Origin: CAZOOA01 sp964581355
Lineage (GTDB): Bacteria > Bacillota > Dethiobacteria > DTU022 > UBA8154
Assembly: GCA_964581355.1 (NCBI GenBank)
Contig: CAZOOA010000070.1
Span: 1-14,141 of the forward strand
Reading direction: 5' to 3'
Length of the DNA stretch: 14,141 bases
Below, in pieces: positions 1 through 6,648 of the stretch. The first letter of the stretch is position 1, and the number at the start of each line of letters is the position of its first letter. Both the position numbers and the translations under genes were made by a program. The notes beneath the pieces are model-generated. The model did no database searches. It was not told the origin of the DNA and worked only from the letters and a program-made list of their open reading frames with translations.

Positions 1-8
1 TTTCCATA

Positions 9-1034
9 CTATACATAGTCCGAATCGCCGATCATCACATACCATTTCTCCCGGTCCAGCAAAACTTGCATCGCCTGCTTGGTGACACCGATATTGGAGA
101 CAGCCAGGGTGTTCTGGCTGGGCAGACTGAAAAAGCCATAGCGACGCAGTTGCGGGGAAACCTGGCCCTGGTCCAGGCACCAGCAGGAGAGCATGCTGCA
201 GCGGGGCCGCAGGTATTCATCGGCGGCACTTAGCAGTGCAGGCACCGTTTCCGCTTGCTCAAGGGCCACCAGGTCCACGATATGCCCCATGCCATCGGGT
301 TCAGCCAACAAAACGATGTAGCCTTGCACTTCGCCGCCCTGCTCAAAAACCAGCACCTGGTACTGGGTCGGAGAATCGATATAGCGCCAGTTTAAATAGG
401 CGCTGTCACGGACTACAGCCACATGAATCCCGGCTGACACCTGCTGCCAGAGCTGGTCGATTCGTTGATCAAACTGTTTTAGGGCCGAAACCTTGTCCGT
501 GGAGGCTTTCTTCCGGTTTTTAAAATACAAAAAAACATCCAGGCCAAGGCCGGCTGCCCTGGAGAGCACAGGGTGGTTGATCTTCCGCGAGACTGCTGCT
601 TCACCCCGGTAAAATTTCAGGAAACGGGGTGTCTGCGCAACGGCCTCGGTAGGGTATATTTTTTGCAGGGCCCGCAGGGATTGGGCGTTGGGGAAACCAA
701 ATATGAAGCCCAGTTTACGATTGTGGGCCTGTTCCAGCAAATGCAGGAACATCTGCTCAAAAACCCCTTTATGCCGGTATTTCTGTTCAATCATGGAATT
801 TATCCGTTGACCGCAGAGAACGGTTTCTTCCCCTAGTTTAACCAGGCCCAACTGCAGGCACAAGTGTCCCCGGACGGTATTGTCTTCCTTCAATAAGGCG
901 AAAAGGCTCGCTCCCCGGGGGTTATCCATATTTTCCCAGCGCCACTTGTCAAGGTCTTTATTTTGGCCAAAAACCCGGGCAAACAGTTCCAAAATGCCCT
1001 GTTCGTCTCCCGGGTGGTAGGTTTCTATCTGCAT
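9..1034 (-). CDS. GNAT-family N-acetyltransferase
   Basis: This 341-residue protein has the features of GCN5-related acetyltransferases, which transfer an acetyl group from acetyl-CoA to an amine. An N-terminal WRWENMDNPRG segment (residues 31-41) is followed by strand and loop INSMIEQKYRHKGVFEQMF (about 78-96). This matches the acetyl-CoA pyrophosphate loop pattern (Q/R-x-x-G-x-G/A), with R87 and G90 as key positions, and then comes FGFPN (112-116). The second half (about 215-341) looks like a second, degenerate GNAT-like half and holds a cysteine cluster C-x4-C-x-C (CSMLSCWC). The length is about twice a minimal GNAT domain. The ATG at 1034 is supported by an AAGAAGG-like ribosome binding site about 9 bp upstream. 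The gene is transcribed away from murJ. Such large GNATs occur near envelope genes, but the substrate cannot be told from sequence. Confidence 0.85.
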   Translation of the reverse strand: MQIETYHPGDEQGILELFARVFGQNKDLDKWRWENMDNPRGASLFALLKEDNTVRGHLCLQLGLVKLGEETVLCGQRINSMIEQKYRHKGVFEQMFLHLLEQAHNRKLGFIFGFPNAQSLRALQKIYPTEAVAQTPRFLKFYRGEAAVSRKINHPVLSRAAGLGLDVFLYFKNRKKASTDKVSALKQFDQRIDQLWQQVSAGIHVAVVRDSAYLNWRYIDSPTQYQVLVFEQGGEVQGYIVLLAEPDGMGHIVDLVALEQAETVPALLSAADEYLRPRCSMLSCWCLDQGQVSPQLRRYGFFSLPSQNTLAVSNIGVTKQAMQVLLDREKWYVMIGDSDYV

Positions 1035-1107
1035 TGCCGGGCCTTCTTTCCCCTCAACTAATTATGGTTACAACAGTAATTGCCCGGATCTCTTTGCGGC
1101 TGAGCAA

Positions 1108-1136
1108 TTGTTTACGACATTTTAATATTATAACAT
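1108..1136 (+). promoter_or_regulatory. candidate sigma-A promoter for murJ
   Basis: TTGTTT (1108-1113) and TAACAT (1131-1136) are separated by 17 bp in an AT-rich patch of the 292-bp divergent region between the GNAT gene and murJ. The overlapping TATAAC at 1129 would give a 15-bp spacer. The predicted transcript would have a leader of about 180 nt before murJ. Both hexamers are imperfect, so this is only a candidate. I saw no equally good promoter facing the GNAT gene. Confidence 0.35.
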
Positions 1137-1326
1137 AACTACCCGGAGCTTTACATAGAGGAAATTTGTTCAGGAAAAAGGATTTTACCCTGCCTGCATA
1201 TAAATTAATGGGGTATGCCTTTGCAACCGGCTTACAGCCAGGCTGGCAGGCAGATGCCAAACCAAGCCACGTGCAGCAGCTATTCTGGCAGAAGTCTGGC
1301 AGCAGTTAGTTAAGGAGGAACTCTCG

Positions 1327-2880
1327 TTGCAGGACGACTTAAATCGCGGGGGACTGGTCAAGTCTATGAGCCTGGTCATGCTGGCCACCCTGGCCAGCCG
1401 GGTGTTGGGCTTTTTCCGGGAGGTGGCCGTGGCCTACCGCTTTGGGACCAGCGCCGAGGCCGATGCCTACCTGGTTGCCATTTTGCTGCCCACCATCTTG
1501 TTTTATTCTTTCAGCGATGCCCTGAAGAGTACTTTTATTACCGTTTTCGCCCCCTATAAAGGAAGCGAAAACGCCCATCATTTTGTCAATACACTGACCT
1601 TTTACACCATGATGGTGCTTTTGGCCCTGGCAATAATCGGTTTTTTGTTGGCTCCCCAGCTGGTCTTTATCCTGGCTCCCGGGTTTAAAGGAGAGACCTT
1701 CGAACTGGCCGTGGAGTTGACCCGGATCTTGATCCCGGGCATCTTTTTCATCGGCCTTTCGGGTTTGGCCACCGGCTTTTTGCACAGCCACCAGCGCTTT
1801 ATCGTTCCGGCCCTGGTCAATACCCCCCACAATATTATTGTCATCTTCAGCGCCCTTTACCTGGGTTTTTATTACGGGGTCGAGGGGCTGGCCTGGGGCA
1901 GCTTGCTGGCGGTGGCCTCCCAGCTGTTGATCCAGTTGCCCTTTCTGCCTCGCACATTCTTTCGGTTTCGCCGGGGCCTTTCCCGGCAGCACCCGGGATT
2001 AAAAAAAGTAGCCGCTTTGATGCCGGCCATCCTTCTTTCCAGCGCCGTCCTGGAGCTAAAGCATATCCTGGACCGCCTGTTTGCTTCTTTTCTCCAGCCG
2101 GGCAGTATCTCGGCGCTGAATTATGCCGAGCGGATCTATATGCTGCCCCAGGCCCTGTTTGTTTCCGCTGTAATTGTCATCCTCTACCCCACCCTGGTGG
2201 ACCTTTTGGGCAAGAGGGATATGGATTCCTTTAAGCGGCAGATCAAGTGGGGGATTTCTTTATTCTTTTTCCTGCTGCTGCCGGTCATGGCCGGAATGTT
2301 CCTGCTGCGGAGCCCGCTGGTGGAAGTGCTGTTCCAGCGGGGGGCCTTTGACGGTGCGGCCACGGATATGACTTCCTATGCCCTGCTGTTTTATACGCCG
2401 GCGCTTTTGGGCTTTTCCCTGCACTGCTACTGCAACCGTATCTACTTCGCCCTGCAGGACGTGAAAACCCTGGTCAAGGTGAATATCTGCATGGTGGCTT
2501 CCAATGCCGGTTTCAACGTGATTCTGATGCCTTTTTTAGGCCACGGGGGGATCGCCCTGGGAACTTCCCTGGCCTTTACTTTGGGCGCTTTGTGGCTTTT
2601 GGCCATCTTGAGCCGCCGGGTCCAGATTTCCTTTGGCGACCTGGTCCACCCCATTTACCGCAGCACCCTGGCCACCCTGATTATGGTGGCTGTGCTGCTG
2701 CCTTACCTCTATGTTTGGATTTATCTCCTGGAACGGCCCTTTGCCGGGCTGGGGGTTTTACTCAGCACCGCCGCTTTGGGTGCCGCCGTCTATTACCTGG
2801 CAGCCTGGTTTTTGCGGGTTCCGGAGATGGACCTTCTGCTGCGCCTGGCCGGCGATTACCTGCGCCGCCGTCGCCCGTAA
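1327..2880 (+). CDS. murJ: MurJ/MviN-family lipid II flippase
   Basis: This 517-residue polytopic membrane protein belongs to the MurJ (MviN) branch of the MOP flippase superfamily. MurJ moves the undecaprenyl-linked peptidoglycan precursor lipid II across the cytoplasmic membrane. The N-terminal signature LASRVLGFFREVAVAYRFG, then EADAYLVAILLP (about residues 20-54), contains the arginines and acidic residue typical of MurJ transmembrane helices 1-2. A central LKHILDRLFASFL segment followed by ALNYAERIYMLPQ (about 240-280) and the motif VEVLFQRGAFD (about 332-342) are also characteristic. About 14 hydrophobic segments fill the length, which is normal for the family. The start is TTG at 1327, with a perfect AAGGAGG at 1312-1318 and an 8-bp spacer. 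It stands alone, divergent from the GNAT gene and convergent with the agmatinase, with only 34 bp to that stop. An alternative role is Wzx-like export of another polyprenyl-linked glycan. Confidence 0.92.
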   Translation: MQDDLNRGGLVKSMSLVMLATLASRVLGFFREVAVAYRFGTSAEADAYLVAILLPTILFYSFSDALKSTFITVFAPYKGSENAHHFVNTLTFYTMMVLLALAIIGFLLAPQLVFILAPGFKGETFELAVELTRILIPGIFFIGLSGLATGFLHSHQRFIVPALVNTPHNIIVIFSALYLGFYYGVEGLAWGSLLAVASQLLIQLPFLPRTFFRFRRGLSRQHPGLKKVAALMPAILLSSAVLELKHILDRLFASFLQPGSISALNYAERIYMLPQALFVSAVIVILYPTLVDLLGKRDMDSFKRQIKWGISLFFFLLLPVMAGMFLLRSPLVEVLFQRGAFDGAATDMTSYALLFYTPALLGFSLHCYCNRIYFALQDVKTLVKVNICMVASNAGFNVILMPFLGHGGIALGTSLAFTLGALWLLAILSRRVQISFGDLVHPIYRSTLATLIMVAVLLPYLYVWIYLLERPFAGLGVLLSTAALGAAVYYLAAWFLRVPEMDLLLRLAGDYLRRRRP

Positions 2881-2914
2881 CTTTTCACATAAGGCCCGCT
2901 AAGGTCCAGGGCAG

Positions 2915-4140
2915 CTAACTTCCACTTTCATCGCTGTCCTTTAGGAGCACGGCGGCTACCAGTTCATAGATGATTTTCAGGGCGGCCAGGCTGGTGATGT
3001 TGGAGGTGTCCAGGGGAGGGGACACCTCCACTACGTCGGCTGCCTTGACAGGCAGCGAGGCCGCCAGTTCCCGAACCAGTTCCAGCAGCTCCCGGGTGCT
3101 TAAACCTCCGGCATCCGGGGTTCCCGTTCCCGGGGCATAGGCCGGATCCAGGACATCGATATCGATACTCAGGTAGAGGGCCTCGTAGTCCTGGAAATGT
3201 GCTGTCACTTCCCGGGCTACGGCTGCCGGGCCCTTTTTGTAAATGTCCCGGGCCTTGAAGACCAGAACTTCCGGGTGGGAGCCGAGGAACTGGACTTCTT
3301 CGGCCATAAAACTGCGCACGCCCAGCAGGGCCAGGTCCCCTGGCCTCATCCCTTCCCGTTCCAGGCTTCGCCGCTGGGTGCAGGCGTGGGACCAGGGCAC
3401 CCCGTCATATTCCTGGTGCAGATCCGGGTGGGCGTCAAAATGCAAAATGCCCACTTTTTTCCCGGCAAAAACCCGGGAAAAGGCTTGAATCAGGGGGATG
3501 GACACGCTGTGGTCCCCGCCCAGGAACAGGCAGAAACGCCCTTTTTCCAGCAGTTTTCGCCCCTGCTCTTCCACTGCCTGGAAATAGTCCAAAACCCGGG
3601 CACTGTCTTCCGGCCCGGNNNNNNNNNNNNNNNNNNNNNNNNNNNNNNNNNNNNNNNNNNNNNNNNNNNNNNNNNNNNNNNNNNNNNNNNNNNNNNNNNN
3701 NNNNNNNNNNNNNNNNNNTGCTCTTCCACTGCCTGGAAATAGTCCAAAACCCGGGCACTGTCTTCCGGCCCGGCCGATGTTTTATCCCTGCAGTTTTCCA
3801 GGTCACCCGCTTGCTTTCCCCCTGCCCTGCCCGGTCCGGTCGGAGTTGTTTCCCTGCCCCCTTCCAGTTCACCCCTTATGCTGTCCTGTTTTTCTCCCCG
3901 GCCGGGAGCGGGGGGGAAAGTCACGTCGCCGGCATCGTAGACCAAAAAACAGTCCGGGCTGACAGCTTCCTCGGTAAAACTGGTCAACAGCCCGGAGAGC
4001 CGGCGCAGCTGTTCCGGCGCTTCCGCTGCCCCTTTTCGGGCACAAACTGCCCCGTCGAAAGGGATGCCCAGGATAAAGGCCCGGGCTTCTTCCGGGGAGC
4101 TGCAGATTATTTCCTCCCAGGGCTCAAAATAAACGGACAT
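2915..4140 (-). CDS. speB: agmatinase/arginase-family ureohydrolase, interrupted by an assembly gap
   Basis: Mn-dependent ureohydrolases split a guanidino compound into urea and an amine (agmatine to putrescine for SpeB). With the 100 N and one copy of the flanking 55-bp duplicate removed, the two parts join in frame into 356 residues. All metal-binding motifs are then present: GGDHS (156-160), FDAHPD (183-188, D184/H186/D188) and SIDIDVLDP (273-281, D275/D277), followed by GTGTPDAGGLS and EVSPPLD. The ATG at 4140 has GGGAGGT about 7 bp upstream; the frame extends further upstream (to 4257) without a better start. The family is usually about 290 residues. The surplus is a Gly/Pro/Lys/Glu-rich insert at about residues 78-128, between the DAGDV strand and GGDHS. 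The gene lies 266 bp downstream of a sodium symporter on the same strand, which may supply its substrate. Guanidinobutyrase or another guanidino substrate is possible. Confidence 0.85.
3564..3773. repeat. identical 55-bp duplicate on both sides of the N gap
   Basis: Positions 3564-3618 and 3719-3773 are identical and stop exactly at the gap edges. They encode, on the minus strand, the ureohydrolase segment around ARVLDYFQAVEE. Reading frame is preserved when one copy and the N are dropped: the TTG codon at 3747 is in frame with the upstream part, and its twin at 3592 is in frame with the downstream part. A 55-bp overlap equals a common de Bruijn k-mer length, so an unmerged contig overlap is much more likely than a biological tandem repeat. 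Confidence 0.9.
3619..3718. other. assembly gap of exactly 100 N
   Basis: Exactly 100 undetermined bases fall inside the ureohydrolase gene. The round number is a scaffolding placeholder rather than a measured length. The same 55 bp abut both edges, so the true gap is probably negative: two contig ends that overlap and were not merged. Confidence 0.97.
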
Positions 4141-4251
4141 GCTAGATACCTCCCAACCTGGACGAGCCAGAACCATTATTTTTTCCGTACAGCTGTGCTG
4201 CGCGATAGAATTCTTGCCAAAGATGCGCAAGACTTCACTGTTAAAAGCCTG

Positions 4252-4294
4252 GAGCACACAGTTAGCGAAACAGAAAAACCGTCCCTGTGTGCTC
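4252..4294. repeat. perfect 10-bp inverted repeat between symporter and ureohydrolase genes
   Basis: GAGCACACAG (4252-4261) and CTGTGTGCTC (4285-4294) are exact reverse complements separated by 23 bp. No T-run follows on either strand, so it does not look like a simple terminator. The right arm overlaps one copy of the short AGAACCGTCC-like repeats. It could be an mRNA processing or attenuation hairpin in the symporter-ureohydrolase transcript, or the ends of a decayed palindromic element. Confidence 0.6.
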
Positions 4295-4383
4295 GTAAGT
4301 TGAGCTTTTCTGTGCGCAAAACTTCCGAATTGCCCCCTTTAAGAACCGCCTTTTTGTGTTCGAAGAACCGTCCTGCTGCGTTC
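4274..4383. repeat. three degenerate 21-bp repeats with core AGAACCGTCC
   Basis: Copies lie at 4274-4294, 4341-4361 and 4363-4383. By eye the third copy matches the second at 16 of 21 positions and the first at 15 of 21. All share an AA-x-AACCG start, and each ends in TC after a G/T-rich stretch. The last two are nearly tandem (22-bp period). On the minus strand the core reads GGACGGTTCTT, which resembles, from memory, short dispersed GGGACGGTTC repeats seen in clostridial genomes. A further similar stretch lies at 11331-11351. Confidence 0.45.
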
Positions 4384-4406
4384 TCTTTCTGTTCTCTATG
4401 TGTTCT

Positions 4407-6005
4407 TTAGCGGGACCAGAAATACTGGGCGCTTTTTTCCAGTTCTTTGCCGTCTGCGCCCACCATGGGCCGGGGGCGATCCCGGTCCTGGGTAGCCAGG
4501 GATACACCGATGAGGGCGATGAAGCTGACTACCAAAGCGGGGATCAGGGAGATATAGATGGCGTCCCAGATGGCCCAATCCATGTAGACTTCCCCTTCCA
4601 CCATTACGCCCAGGTTTGCTTCCTTGGTGCTGGGCAGGGTCAGGAAATAGAAAACAACCCAGGCGGCGGCTCCGCTGACGTAGGCGGCAATGGCCCCGAA
4701 AGAGTTGGCTTTTTTCCAGAAAAAGCCGGCCACGTACGGGGCGAAAACCGTGGCCAACTGGATGGCCCCGGTGAAGACAATCAAGCGGTAGACGGTCCCG
4801 AAATAAAGGGCAATGGACATGGCCCCCAGGGTGACGACGGGCAAAGCGATCCGCACCACCCGCAGTTCTTCCCGCTTATCGGCATGGGGCTTAGCATAGC
4901 GGTAGACATTGTGCCCGATAAGGGTGGCCACGATCAGGGCGCTGTCTCCCGAGGTGCTGATAATGGCTGCTGCCAGGGCCACGATGAACAATGTAGCCGC
5001 CGGCCCGGAAAGCAGGTTGTCGGCCGCCCAGGGCAGCACGTATTCTGCCTGCTCCACAGTCAGCTCCAGCCCCCCGGTGAACATAGCCATGCCGATGAGG
5101 ACGGGGATCATGCCCAGGAACAGGTACGTAACCCCGCTGACGACAAAAGCGCTGGAGGCCGTTTTGGCTGTTTTGGCGGCCAGGGCCCGCTGCATCAGCA
5201 CCTGGCTGGGGACGTCTCCCAGCCCCAGGGCGGCCCAGGCCGATATGTAATAAACAATCCCGATAATCCCGGTATACCACAGGTATCCGCCCTCTTCCGC
5301 CGCCACCGGTGTCATGGCAAAGGGCGGCAGTTCAGCCCAGTTGCTGGCCCGGGCGGTAAATTCTGTCCATCCGCCCACATCGCCCATGACAGCGGGGAGC
5401 ATAATCAACAGGCCGGCAAAGACCAAAAGAAAGCCGATGGCATCCACCCGGGACAGGGCCCACAAGCCCCCACTGGTCGTTACGATAATAATGGCGATGG
5501 TGGCAATAATAATGGCCAGCTGCATGGGGAAACCGGTGGAAAGATGGATGATAATGCCCAGGGCTACCAGCTGGCCGCCCAACCAGCCTACAGCGGAAAG
5601 GACCTGCATGAGCATGTAGAGAAAGCCCATTCGCGGGCTGAAGCGGGAATTAAAAAAATCCACCACCGTGGTGTAGCCCGCCTGGCGCATGCGGTAGGCG
5701 AAAAAAATCCCTACCAGGATCATGCACAAAAAGGGTGCCCAGGGGTCAAAAATTACCCCCTGCATCCCGAAAAGGTAGCCGTAGCCTGCGGCACCCATGA
5801 TGGCCCCGGCGCAGACCCAGGTAGCCACGATGGAAGGGACCAAAAAAGGCAGGGTCAGCTGCCGGCCGGCTAAAACCAGGTCGTCGGATTCGTGGATCCG
5901 GCGGGAATAGAAAAGGCCCAGCAGGACAATGACCACCAGGTAGACTGCCAGGATCCACAGGATCCAGTTTGCCGTTTCAAATACACCGATAAAGTTGTTG
6001 CCCAT
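4407..6005 (-). CDS. sodium:solute symporter (SSS family)
   Basis: This 532-residue membrane protein is of the SSS family (TC 2.A.21), which couples Na+ entry to uptake of amino acids, carboxylates, polyamines or sugars. There are about 13 hydrophobic segments. Family hallmarks are SDDLVLAGRQLTLP followed by a helix beginning VPSIVATW (40-63), and the later helix ALAAAIISTSGDSALIVAT (about 343-361), whose S/T residues at 350-355 align with the second sodium site of PutP-like proteins. The ATG at 6005 has a GGGGGTG ribosome binding site about 7 bp upstream. A good promoter lies about 100 bp upstream. It is followed by the ureohydrolase gene on the same strand, so the two may form an operon that imports and hydrolyses a guanidino compound or related amine. 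This is inferred from position only. The C-terminal tail (about 506-532) is hydrophilic. Confidence 0.88.
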   Translation of the reverse strand: MGNNFIGVFETANWILWILAVYLVVIVLLGLFYSRRIHESDDLVLAGRQLTLPFLVPSIVATWVCAGAIMGAAGYGYLFGMQGVIFDPWAPFLCMILVGIFFAYRMRQAGYTTVVDFFNSRFSPRMGFLYMLMQVLSAVGWLGGQLVALGIIIHLSTGFPMQLAIIIATIAIIIVTTSGGLWALSRVDAIGFLLVFAGLLIMLPAVMGDVGGWTEFTARASNWAELPPFAMTPVAAEEGGYLWYTGIIGIVYYISAWAALGLGDVPSQVLMQRALAAKTAKTASSAFVVSGVTYLFLGMIPVLIGMAMFTGGLELTVEQAEYVLPWAADNLLSGPAATLFIVALAAAIISTSGDSALIVATLIGHNVYRYAKPHADKREELRVVRIALPVVTLGAMSIALYFGTVYRLIVFTGAIQLATVFAPYVAGFFWKKANSFGAIAAYVSGAAAWVVFYFLTLPSTKEANLGVMVEGEVYMDWAIWDAIYISLIPALVVSFIALIGVSLATQDRDRPRPMVGADGKELEKSAQYFWSR

Positions 6006-6109
6006 TCATTCACCCCCAGGTTCAGCTTGATTTTCGGTTTTTCCACAGAGCTTACTTGTTCTACAGAACTGCCTTGTTTTATGGCAAACGTAAAGCGTAT
6101 CCCTTACTT

Positions 6110-6138
6110 ATCTTATGGTTTACATCGACAGGCGTCAA
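6110..6138 (-). promoter_or_regulatory. sigma-A-type promoter of the symporter gene
   Basis: Read on the minus strand, TTGACG (6138-6133) and TAAGAT (6115-6110) are separated by exactly 17 bp. The -35 element matches consensus at 5 of 6 positions and the -10 at 4 of 6. Transcription would start near 6103 and leave a leader of roughly 98 nt. In that leader lies the palindrome GTTCTACAGAAC (6058-6069, 5-bp arms around 2 bp), a possible operator or small hairpin. Confidence 0.6.
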
Positions 6139-6509
6139 GAGATACCTCGAGGTTTTTTGACGGCCCTTGTCTGCTGCCGGGTTACAGGGTATTACTGTGG
6201 AGTACAAAGGCAAACTGAAAGGCTGCCAAGGGCGATAGCCTGATAGAATTTGCCCAAGATTTCCACGATATTCATGGGGCTTGTTTGCAGGCGTCGACTG
6301 GTTATTTCAGCAAGCTTACAACGAACCCGGCCAATCTGCCCGACCTGTTCAAAATCCGGGTTCCTGAGAACAATCATTTATTCTTCTTAAGCACTCCAGC
6401 TTCAGGTTTTTCGGGTAGAGCAAATTAAGTAGAGGAAAAGCAAAGGATATGTAGAATTTTATGAAAACGAGGTGTAAGCAGGAAGATAAAATCTAGTGAC
6501 CTATTCGGC

Positions 6510-6525
6510 TAAGCAGTGATGCTTA
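6510..6525. promoter_or_regulatory. inverted repeat TAAGCA-gtga-TGCTTA upstream of gdhA
   Basis: Perfect 6-bp arms surround a 4-bp centre about 125 bp upstream of the gdhA start. A related TTAAGCACT word occurs at about 6386-6394 and GTAAGCA near 6474. This layout could be a regulator binding site for nitrogen or carbon control of gdhA. No regulator is encoded nearby and the assignment is a guess. Confidence 0.3.
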
Positions 6526-6551
6526 ACACTACAACAGAAGATCACCAGAGA

Positions 6552-6595
6552 TTGTTTTCCTGTTTTTGAACTTCCAGGCTTTTTGTTTTCCTGTT
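6552..6595 (+). repeat. 13-bp direct repeat TTGTTTTCCTGTT, 31-bp period
   Basis: Exact copies at 6552-6564 and 6583-6595 start 31 bp apart, close to three helical turns. They lie in the T-rich leader just ahead of gdhA, and a partial copy TTGTTTTATC begins at 6617. The spacing would suit two protein dimers bound to one face of the DNA, or an RNA-binding protein. Simple T-rich composition is the alternative. Confidence 0.4.
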
Positions 6596-6648
6596 CCCTG
6601 ATCCCGGTTTTGCGATTGTTTTATCTTTTTTAAGGAGGTATTTTGCGT

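Larger units (their letters stand above)
6139..6648. other. non-coding divergent region upstream of gdhA
   Basis: No convincing gene is seen in these roughly 510 bp. The longest minus-strand frame (6192-6377, 61 codons) has a weak ribosome binding site, matches no family I know and shows no clear coding bias. The region is less GC-rich than its neighbours. It holds the TAAGCA/TGCTTA inverted repeat and the 13-bp direct repeat listed separately, and ends in the gdhA ribosome binding site AAGGAGG (6632-6638). No T-box, riboswitch or attenuator that I know was recognised. Confidence 0.5.

Noticed and set aside
1166..1309. 47-codon plus-strand frame (TTG start, GAGG just upstream) ending 17 bp before murJ
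   Set aside because: Short, unlike any family I know and starting at a rare codon; it could equally be leader sequence. Conservation upstream of other murJ genes would revive it.
1339..1992. 217-codon minus-strand frame inside murJ
   Set aside because: Gln/Gly-rich product, no ribosome binding site, completely inside a convincing murJ frame.
3435..3872. Open frames that run through the N block
   Set aside because: Translation across N is meaningless; only the frame that joins correctly after removing the 55-bp duplicate is kept.
4252..4294. Terminator between symporter and ureohydrolase genes
   Set aside because: The 10-bp inverted repeat has a 23-nt loop and no T-run on either side, so intrinsic termination is not supported.
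4356..5873. 505-codon open frame on the plus strand opposite the symporter
   Set aside because: Its product is rich in Gly, His, Gln and Pro with no domain; the opposite strand encodes a clear SSS transporter with a good ribosome binding site and promoter. It is a shadow of GC-rich coding sequence.
6192..6377. 61-codon minus-strand frame in the gdhA upstream region
   Set aside because: Weak ribosome binding site, mixed third-position composition and no recognisable motif; treated as non-coding.
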